The notes under the pieces were generated by a model that saw only the letters and a list, made by a program, of their open reading frames with translations, was not told the DNA's origin and did not search any database. A program made the translations under genes and the position numbers. From an uncultured Thermomicrobiales bacterium (GTDB taxonomy: Bacteria > Chloroflexota > Chloroflexia > Thermomicrobiales > UBA6265), in NCBI GenBank assembly GCA_902806365.1, contig CADCWJ010000561.1, positions 1 through 11,090 of the forward strand: a stretch of DNA of 11,090 nucleotides. The letters run 5' to 3'. Position 1 is the first letter of the stretch; each line of letters begins with the position of its first letter. Below are positions 1-5,150 of the stretch, one piece after another.

Positions 1-852
1 AGGAGGGAACTTGAACTCGCCCGCAGGCCGCGTAACACCATAGAGTCCTACAGCTTCGATCTGCAGATCCTGGAAAACCTGATCGGTCCAAAGCCGCTCA
101 ACAGGATCGATCGCCAGGATATCGCCCGCCTGCTCGGCGAGGCCAACAATCGCACGACGCGCAAGCGCCGCCTCACCTCCGTTCGCGGATTTTTCCGCTA
201 CCTGATCGAGGACGCCAAAGTGCTCCGGATCGATCCAACCGAGGGCTACTATCCGCACACGATCCAGCTTCGCTCGCCGGTCCCCTTGTTCGCCGATGAG
301 CAGGGAGCGCTCCTTGCGGCGGCCATTGCCGACGAGCCTTGGAGCGCGACCGCGGTCTGGCTGATGATGCGGCTCGGGCTCTCACGGTCCGAACTGCTCG
401 GGCTGAGGCGCGATCACATCGACCGCATGTCTCCGTCAACGCCGGTCGTTTTCGTCTTTTATGACGATGTGACAAAGCAGTCCAAGGAGCGCAAACTGGC
501 CGCGACCGCCGGCTTCGCGACGCTCTACGACCGATTTCTCGCTGAGCGGAACCCCGAGGACATCCTGTTTCCGGTCGGTCCCCAGGCAGTCAACGGGATG
601 GTCGAACGGGTCCGGCGCTCCGCGAAGATCACCAAGGACGTCTCACCCCAGACACTGCGCCATACGTTCGCGATCGATCAGGCTCGTGCCGGTGCCGACC
701 GGACCCGGCTCCTCGCGCTGCTCGGCCTGGCCGACGATCCGCGCAACCGATCCAGCGTCGACCGCTACATCCGGCTCGCATCGGAACCGCTGGGAACCGC
801 AGATGACGCCACCGGACGCGACCCGGATTCCCGATCCGAAACGTCCGCTTGA
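1..852 (+). CDS. Tyrosine recombinase/integrase, 5'-truncated by window edge, degenerate active site
   Basis: The frame is open from base 1 to the TGA at 850-852, giving 283 visible residues; the start lies upstream of the window. The first 75 or so residues look like the helical SAM-like core-binding domain (TIESYSFDLQILENL, then TTRKRRLTSVRGFFRYLIED). The rest is the catalytic domain. The first catalytic Arg sits in LGLSRSELLGLRRDHID (codon 385-387), a Lys lies in the beta-hairpin TKQSKERKL (about 475-495), the second Arg is in PQTLRHTFA (658-660) and the nucleophile Tyr is in VDRYIRLA (766-768). In Xer/lambda-type enzymes the second Arg is preceded by H-x-x and the Tyr by L-L-G-H. Here these read Q-T-L-R and L-L-G-L, so both histidines appear replaced. 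Such proteins cut and rejoin DNA at specific sites. No attachment sites or other mobile genes are visible, so I cannot say whether it belongs to an element. The family call is firm; activity is uncertain. Confidence 0.88.
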   Translation, partial: RRELELARRPRNTIESYSFDLQILENLIGPKPLNRIDRQDIARLLGEANNRTTRKRRLTSVRGFFRYLIEDAKVLRIDPTEGYYPHTIQLRSPVPLFADEQGALLAAAIADEPWSATAVWLMMRLGLSRSELLGLRRDHIDRMSPSTPVVFVFYDDVTKQSKERKLAATAGFATLYDRFLAERNPEDILFPVGPQAVNGMVERVRRSAKITKDVSPQTLRHTFAIDQARAGADRTRLLALLGLADDPRNRSSVDRYIRLASEPLGTADDATGRDPDSRSETSA

Positions 853-861
853 CTCGCTTGG

Positions 862-886
862 GCAGCGCACGTGCATGGTGTGCTGC
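862..886 (+). other. Stem-loop just after the integrase stop codon
   Basis: Arms GCAGCGCAC (862-870) and GTGTGCTGC (878-886) pair over nine positions, with one G-U wobble in RNA, around a 7-base loop. It starts ten bases after the integrase TGA and lies within the 74-base gap before the next gene. No T-run follows, so it is not a classical intrinsic terminator. It could stabilise the 3' end of the integrase mRNA or be chance in GC-rich DNA. Confidence 0.35.
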
Positions 887-926
887 GCACAAGAGCTACC
901 GATTCCCGCCGAAAAAGGACGGTTGA

Positions 927-1697
927 ATGGAGAACCTGTCGGAGCGCAAGAACGTGCATCGGTATGGCGATTCGATCGTTCGCCCGATATCGCCGTGGAC
1001 GCCAGCCGTGCACTCCTTGCTGAACCATCTCGACCGGGTGGGCTTCGGCGGCGCGCCACATGTCGCGCACCTGGCTTCGAGTCTGGAAGGGTTCGAGGCG
1101 GTTGAATACATCACAGGTGATGTCGACGCCAGGCGTGTCTGGTCCGATGACGGCATCCGTGGATTAGGTCAGCTCCTTCGCTCGCTCCACTCGGCAACCG
1201 CCTCGTACCGGCCCCCGCCGGATGCCGAATGGCAGCCATCGGTGCTCCGCCCCGTCGGACCGGACCGTGTCATCAGCCACGGGGACATCGCTCCCTGGAA
1301 CGTCGTCGCACGCGATGGGTACCCGGCAGCACTGATCGACTGGGAACTGGCCGGCCCGGTCGACCGGCTCCGGGAGGTCGCCCACACCGCCTGGTTGAAC
1401 ATCCGGCTGTTCGACGACGAGATAGCAGAAGACGAGCATCTCCTACCGGCCGAGCAACGCGCCGCGCAGCTCCGTCTGTTCGTCGTTGCCTATGGATTGT
1501 CGGATCACGAGCGGCGGCGCTTTCTCGACACCATCCTCGATGTCGCCGTCCTCACCGCCGAGGCAGACGCGGTCGAAGCGAGGACTGGGCCGCACTCGTC
1601 CATTCCCCTGGGTCAGTCGTGGGGCATGTGGTGGCGGTTACGATCGGCGGCCTGGCTGATCCGGAATCGTGCGCTATTCGAACGAAGCCTCGAATAG
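927..1697 (+). CDS. Aminoglycoside phosphotransferase (APH)-family kinase
   Basis: This 256-residue protein has the kinase-like APH fold signature: the Brenner motif HGDIAPWN at residues 118-125 (catalytic Asp120, metal-binding Asn125) and the DFG-equivalent LIDWE at 136-140 (Asp138). The N-lobe is short, about 80 residues from VRPISPWTPAVHSLLNHL to the hinge-like EYITGD, as in compact phosphotransferases of this family. Members transfer a phosphate from ATP or GTP to small molecules such as aminoglycosides, choline or sugars. The substrate cannot be read from the sequence and drug resistance should not be assumed. The ATG has a good ribosome binding site, AAAGGA at 914-919, seven bases upstream. 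It is 74 bases after the integrase on the same strand and convergent with the next gene. The C-terminus (GQSWGMWWRLRSAAWLIRN) is helical. The stop codon TAG (1695-1697) lies in the right arm of a strong inverted repeat. Confidence 0.87.
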   Translation: MENLSERKNVHRYGDSIVRPISPWTPAVHSLLNHLDRVGFGGAPHVAHLASSLEGFEAVEYITGDVDARRVWSDDGIRGLGQLLRSLHSATASYRPPPDAEWQPSVLRPVGPDRVISHGDIAPWNVVARDGYPAALIDWELAGPVDRLREVAHTAWLNIRLFDDEIAEDEHLLPAEQRAAQLRLFVVAYGLSDHERRRFLDTILDVAVLTAEADAVEARTGPHSSIPLGQSWGMWWRLRSAAWLIRNRALFERSLE

Positions 1698-1703
1698 CGC
1701 ACG
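1668..1703 (+). terminator. Strong stem-loop spanning the stop codon of the APH-family gene
   Basis: Bases 1668-1681 and 1690-1703 form a perfect 14-base-pair inverted repeat around an 8-base loop; the core arm is GCGCTATTCG / CGAATAGCGC. The right arm contains the TAG at 1695-1697, so the last codons of the phosphotransferase gene make the stem. No T-run follows on either strand within the next 20 bases, so this is not a textbook intrinsic terminator. It may act as a 3'-end stabiliser, a T-less terminator, or a protein-binding palindrome in the convergent gap. Confidence 0.5.
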
Positions 1704-1715
1704 CGAAGCAGGACC

Positions 1716-1735
1716 AGCCGGCCACGTGGCCGGCT
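1716..1735. repeat. Perfect 20-base palindrome in the convergent gap
   Basis: Half-site AGCCGGCCAC is followed immediately by its exact reverse complement GTGGCCGGCT. As RNA from either strand it could fold into a short hairpin with a 4-base loop. As DNA it is a candidate operator or terminator element between the convergent APH-family and ADP-ribosylglycohydrolase genes. It lies 12 bases after the preceding stem-loop, making a tandem pair of symmetric elements in a 65-base gap. Confidence 0.5.
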
Positions 1736-1762
1736 CCGCCGATCGCGCGGTGAGCACCCGTC

Positions 1763-2707
1763 TCAGTCGGGAAGCGGCCGGCGCTCCCGATCGGCTCCAT
1801 CCCAAGCCAACAGCGAGCGTGCCAAAGCCCCTGCCTCCTCACGGACCTGAAGCACCGCGAGCCATCGTTCCGGCAGTGCCTCCGCACCCCAGGCGGCCCC
1901 CGCCAATGCTCCCGTCACCGCACCGGTCGTGTCGGCATCGTCTCCCAGCGTAACCGCGGTGACGATCGCCTCTTCCATGCTCGGGCGATTTAGCACGCAC
2001 CAGAACGATGTCGCCAGCCTATCGAGCACATAGCCTCCCGACCGCAGCGCGTCGTATGTCAGGGTCGGCACCCGGCGGATCGCCTCGAAGACCCTCCGCT
2101 CCTCGACCCGGTCCACCGCTGCGTCCAGCACATCGCCCACCGATCCGCCGTCGAGCAGGTGCACGATCGCCTGGTTCAGCGCGACCGCACCCCAGGTCGC
2201 CCGCGGATCGGCATGCGTGATCCGCGCGGTGTCGATCGAGGCCCGGACCATGCGCGCCCGGTCCGACCGGAAGCGGATCGCCACCGGCGCGCACCGCATC
2301 ACTGTCCCGTTCCCTGCCGTGCCGATGGTCGAATCGCGTTGCAGACGCTCCGCCGCCTCGGTCCACGGCATGCCCTTATCCAGCAGCGCGAGAGCCCGCC
2401 GGGTCGCGTTCCCGATATCCTTTGGGCCGCTCCGGTACCACGTCAAAAAGTTCGCCACCACCCGGTCGAGGTCGATCCCGTCCGCGTCGCAGGCACGAGC
2501 GATCGCAATCGCCATATGCGTGTCGTCGGTAATCTCCCCACACTCCAGGCGGTGCGGCCCGCCGCCGGTGATCTCGCGGACACCATCCGGGAATGAGCGA
2601 GCGACATCCTCGCGAGTCTCGAACTCCACCGCGCCCCCGAGCGCGTCGCCACAGGCAAGCCCAAGCAAGCACCCCTCCGCGCGGTCTGTCAGATCAGGTT
2701 TGCTCAC
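1763..2707 (-). CDS. ADP-ribosylglycohydrolase (DraG/ADP-ribosyl-GH) family protein
   Basis: This complete 314-residue protein has the family's dinuclear magnesium site. GEITDDT at residues 57-63 supplies Asp61 and Asp62, and GDDADTTGAVTGALAGAAWG at 255-274 supplies Asp256, Asp257 and Asp259. Other conserved blocks are GCLLGLACGDALGGAVEF (12-29), GNGTVMRCAPVA (132-143), HADPRA (165-170) and GYVLDRLATSFWCV (225-238). Characterised members remove ADP-ribose from arginine (DraG on nitrogenase reductase) or other ADP-ribosyl groups; many bacterial relatives have unknown substrates. It starts at GTG (2707-2705), with AGGAGG at 2719-2714, six bases upstream. The upstream manA gene ends at TGA (2706-2704), so stop and start overlap as GTGA and translation is probably coupled. 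No nitrogenase gene or ADP-ribosyltransferase partner is visible. A metabolic role linked to sugar or nucleotide-sugar supply is only an inference from the operon. Confidence 0.9.
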   Translation of the reverse strand: MSKPDLTDRAEGCLLGLACGDALGGAVEFETREDVARSFPDGVREITGGGPHRLECGEITDDTHMAIAIARACDADGIDLDRVVANFLTWYRSGPKDIGNATRRALALLDKGMPWTEAAERLQRDSTIGTAGNGTVMRCAPVAIRFRSDRARMVRASIDTARITHADPRATWGAVALNQAIVHLLDGGSVGDVLDAAVDRVEERRVFEAIRRVPTLTYDALRSGGYVLDRLATSFWCVLNRPSMEEAIVTAVTLGDDADTTGAVTGALAGAAWGAEALPERWLAVLQVREEAGALARSLLAWDGADRERRPLPD

Positions 2708-3774
2708 AGGACTCCTCCTACATCATTGAGCGGGCCCCCAAGGTCGGCGATCGCGCGGTCTCCAGAGCGGGACCGCCGTGCCCGGTCGACGATATCGCGC
2801 CGGAGTTCCGGGACCGACGAGACGAGTGCCACCAGCGGCGCGCGCGCGACCAACTCGACCCCTGGTTCAGGGTCGGGCCAGATCACCGCCGACTGTCCGG
2901 TTTCGAGCGCTTCCAGGCCAACCGTCGCCTCACCCGAGAGCAGCGTCAGCACCACCGGGCCATCCGGCTGACCGAGCGTGATCGGCGCTCCGGCCGGAAG
3001 CGCGATCCGCTCCAGCGCGAAGTAACGGCAGGCCACGAGCAGGTGACACTCCCCCAGCGCGGCGCGAAGACGGACCGGTTCGATCAGCTCCGGACGAAGA
3101 TCCGGTAGCGCCACGGCCAACCCCTCGTCGAGATGCGTCTCGCGAGGACGGCCCGCCGCGTCGACCCGTCCCCAATCGTCGAGCCGGAACGTGACATCCG
3201 ACGGCTGCTGGATCTCGTAGACCACGACCCCGGCACCGAGTGCGTGGACGGTCCCGGCAGGAATCATCATCGTCGTCCCGGTTCGCGCCGGAATCGAGCG
3301 CAGGAGGGGTGCCGACGAGCCATCGAGTGCCTTCGCCGCGACCGCAAACGTTGTAATCTCCACCCCGGAGCGCAGCCCGAGAAAAAGCTCGGCACCCGGA
3401 TCGGCCGCGAGCACGTGCCACGCCTCTGTCTTCCCGAGGCGATCACGCGCCGCCGCCCGGGCGTCGTCGGGATGAACCTGGATCGAGAGATGCTCCCGCG
3501 CGTCGATCAGCTTGACGAGGAGCGGGAAGATGGACCTGCTGCCAACCGCCGCGCGTCCCAGCGCTCCCAGGCGGCTGTCCGGTGCGGCGCGCACGAGATC
3601 GCCCAGCGTGTGGCCAACTCCGTCGCCGGCGCCGATCACGGCGTCATCCGCCGTCACCAGCGCTTCGCCGATCGATCCCGTCTCCGGCAGCTCCATTCCG
3701 AACGAGGCCAGCCGTCGCCCTCCCCACGGTTTCTGATCGAGCCGGGGAAGGACAACGGACACCGGATTGACCAC
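2704..3774 (-). CDS. manA: Mannose-6-phosphate isomerase, class I
   Basis: This 356-residue protein should interconvert fructose-6-phosphate and mannose-6-phosphate in the cytosol, the entry step to GDP-mannose or the exit step of mannose catabolism. The cupin zinc site is complete: QVHPDD at 99-104 (Gln99, His101), GKTEAWHVL at 114-122 (Glu117) and AGTVHALGAG at 173-182 (His177). EIQQPSDVTFRLDDWGR (187-203) carries the conserved Arg197 region near the active site. Its length fits the short Bacillus-type enzymes. It starts at GTG (3774-3772), with GGGAGA at 3788-3783, eight bases upstream. It is the first gene of a minus-strand operon and its TGA overlaps the GTG of the ADP-ribosylglycohydrolase gene. 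It is divergent from manC, its partner in GDP-mannose synthesis. No phosphomannomutase is present in the window. Confidence 0.93.
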   Translation of the reverse strand: MVNPVSVVLPRLDQKPWGGRRLASFGMELPETGSIGEALVTADDAVIGAGDGVGHTLGDLVRAAPDSRLGALGRAAVGSRSIFPLLVKLIDAREHLSIQVHPDDARAAARDRLGKTEAWHVLAADPGAELFLGLRSGVEITTFAVAAKALDGSSAPLLRSIPARTGTTMMIPAGTVHALGAGVVVYEIQQPSDVTFRLDDWGRVDAAGRPRETHLDEGLAVALPDLRPELIEPVRLRAALGECHLLVACRYFALERIALPAGAPITLGQPDGPVVLTLLSGEATVGLEALETGQSAVIWPDPEPGVELVARAPLVALVSSVPELRRDIVDRARRSRSGDRAIADLGGPLNDVGGVL

Positions 3775-3931
3775 GGTACGATTCTCCCGGACGAAACGGC
3801 TTCATCGGCAAACCAGGTGAGCGGTCGTTCGCTGGTCCGGACATCGTACTATCTCCGGGCCGCGCGTCCGCGATCGATCTGGTGCCATTCGGGGACGATG
3901 GGCGAGGAAGACGTCGTTCAGGAGTTGCGCC
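3775..3931. promoter_or_regulatory. Divergent manA/manC promoter region
   Basis: These 157 bases separate the divergent manA and manC start codons and must hold promoters for both unless transcription starts inside the genes. The best hexamer seen is TACTAT at 3847-3852 on the plus strand (four of six matches to TATAAT), without a convincing -35. ACCAG at 3812-3816 and CTGGT at 3832-3836 form a weak dyad with AGCG/CGCT nested inside. AGGAG at 3920-3924 is the manC ribosome binding site, seven bases before its GTG. The regulatory role is inferred from gene orientation rather than from a clear motif. Confidence 0.45.
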
Positions 3932-5059
3932 GTGTTCGATTCGATCACCCCCCAGCCGAACGCGCGTTCCGGATCCGGTGGTGCCTTCTGGGCGGTGATC
4001 CCGGCCGGCGGTGCGGGCACCCGGCTTTGGCCGTTGAGCCGGGCGACCCGCCCAAAGTTCCTTCTGCCGCTCTTCGGCAATCGATCGCTGCTCCAGCAGA
4101 CCTTCGACCGGCTCCTGCCGCTCGCGGATGCCGATCACATCCTCGTCGTCTGCGGCCCGGCTCATGCCGCGGCGATCGCGCGCCAACTTCCCGATCTGCC
4201 GGCGGCGAACATCGTCGTCGAGCCGTCACCCAATGGAACCGGCCCGGCCCTTGCCCTTGCCACGGCGCTGATCGCGCGGGATGACCCGCGAGCGATTGTT
4301 GGCAGCTTCGCGGCCGACCACGATGTGACCGATCGCGACGCCTTCGCCGCGGCGGTCCGGACCGCGATCGCTGTTGCCCGGAAGGGCGAACTGGTGACGG
4401 TCGGCTTGACGCCGACGCGTCCTGAAACCGGCTACGGCTACATCGAGCGGACGGACCAGATCGTCCTCACGAGCGGCCATGGCACTGCCTACCGGGCGGC
4501 GCGGTTTATTGAAAAACCAGATCGTGCGCATGCCGAGCAATACCTCGAGGCGGGCACCTTCCTTTGGAACGCAGCCATGTTTGCCTGGCGCGTCGATGCC
4601 CTGCTCGGTGAGTTGGAGCGGCAACAGCCCGAGCTTCTCGCCGGAGTACGGCGGATTGCCGACGCCTGGGATCGTCCGCAGCGCGAGATCGTCACCACCT
4701 CGGTGTGGCCCACGCTCCCCAACGTCACCATCGACATCGGCGTCATGGAGGGCGCGCGAGCCCTTGCGGTCATCCCCGCGGAGATGGGCTGGTCCGATGT
4801 AGGGGACTGGAACGGTCTCGGCGAGCTGATCGAGCAGGACGGCCTGGGAAACTCCGTGCGCGGCGACCTGTTGCGGATCGACACGACGAACAGCGTGATC
4901 TGGTCCGAGACCGGGCGGATGGTCGCGATGGTCGGCCTCGACAACATCATCGTCGTCGACACCGAGGACGCGCTCCTGATCATCGACCGGGGCAAATCCC
5001 AGGACGTCCGCAAGGTGGTCGATCAGCTCAAGGCCACGATGCGAGGCGAGCTGAGTTGA
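3932..5059 (+). CDS. manC: Mannose-1-phosphate guanylyltransferase (GDP-mannose pyrophosphorylase)
   Basis: This 375-residue nucleotidyltransferase makes GDP-mannose from mannose-1-phosphate and GTP for glycans, glycolipids or compatible solutes. The N-terminal Rossmann-like domain carries the pyrophosphorylase signature PAGGAGTRLWPLSR (24-37) and RPKFLLPL (40-47). EPSPNGTGPA (97-106), FAADHD (126-131), ETGYGYIE (165-172), FIEKP (192-196), FLWNAAMFAW (210-219), IDIGVMEGA (267-275) and GWSDVGDW (286-293) follow in the order expected for the family. It ends soon after the short beta-helix-like part, so it is the single-domain type without a fused isomerase, consistent with a separate manA next door. 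GTG 3932 is chosen because AGGAG (3920-3924) lies seven bases upstream and the protein reaches the signature after a short tail. It is convergent with the M28 peptidase gene. Confidence 0.94.
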   Translation: MFDSITPQPNARSGSGGAFWAVIPAGGAGTRLWPLSRATRPKFLLPLFGNRSLLQQTFDRLLPLADADHILVVCGPAHAAAIARQLPDLPAANIVVEPSPNGTGPALALATALIARDDPRAIVGSFAADHDVTDRDAFAAAVRTAIAVARKGELVTVGLTPTRPETGYGYIERTDQIVLTSGHGTAYRAARFIEKPDRAHAEQYLEAGTFLWNAAMFAWRVDALLGELERQQPELLAGVRRIADAWDRPQREIVTTSVWPTLPNVTIDIGVMEGARALAVIPAEMGWSDVGDWNGLGELIEQDGLGNSVRGDLLRIDTTNSVIWSETGRMVAMVGLDNIIVVDTEDALLIIDRGKSQDVRKVVDQLKATMRGELS

Positions 5060-5090
5060 CCGGGGAAGTTCCACGGTGGACGCGTGTGGG

Positions 5091-5131
5091 GCCGGAGCGT
5101 TGCGGCGGTCGATTGCGCAGGCAACTCCGGC
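5091..5131. terminator. Imperfect inverted repeat between convergent manC and M28 peptidase genes
   Basis: GCCGGAG (5091-5097) plus TTGC (5100-5103) pairs with GCAA (5121-5124) plus CTCCGGC (5125-5131), making 11 base pairs with a two-base bulge (5098-5099) around a 17-base loop. It sits in the 91-base gap between two convergent stop codons, where a bidirectional terminator is expected. No T-run follows on either strand, so intrinsic termination is uncertain. Confidence 0.4.
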
Positions 5132-5150
5132 AAACCGACGGAGCGCGTCG

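Noticed and set aside
927..1697. Calling the APH-family gene an antibiotic resistance gene
   Set aside because: The kinase motifs are clear, but the family phosphorylates many metabolites and nothing in the sequence identifies an aminoglycoside substrate.
1..1735. Integrase plus phosphotransferase as a mobile resistance island
   Set aside because: I found no attachment-site repeats, transposase, plasmid or phage genes, and base composition does not visibly change across the region; adjacency alone is not enough.
3133..4284. Long plus-strand open frame of 383 codons
   Set aside because: It lies antisense to manA and then overlaps the start of manC in another frame. Its product is Arg-rich with no motif, while the genes it overlaps have full family signatures.
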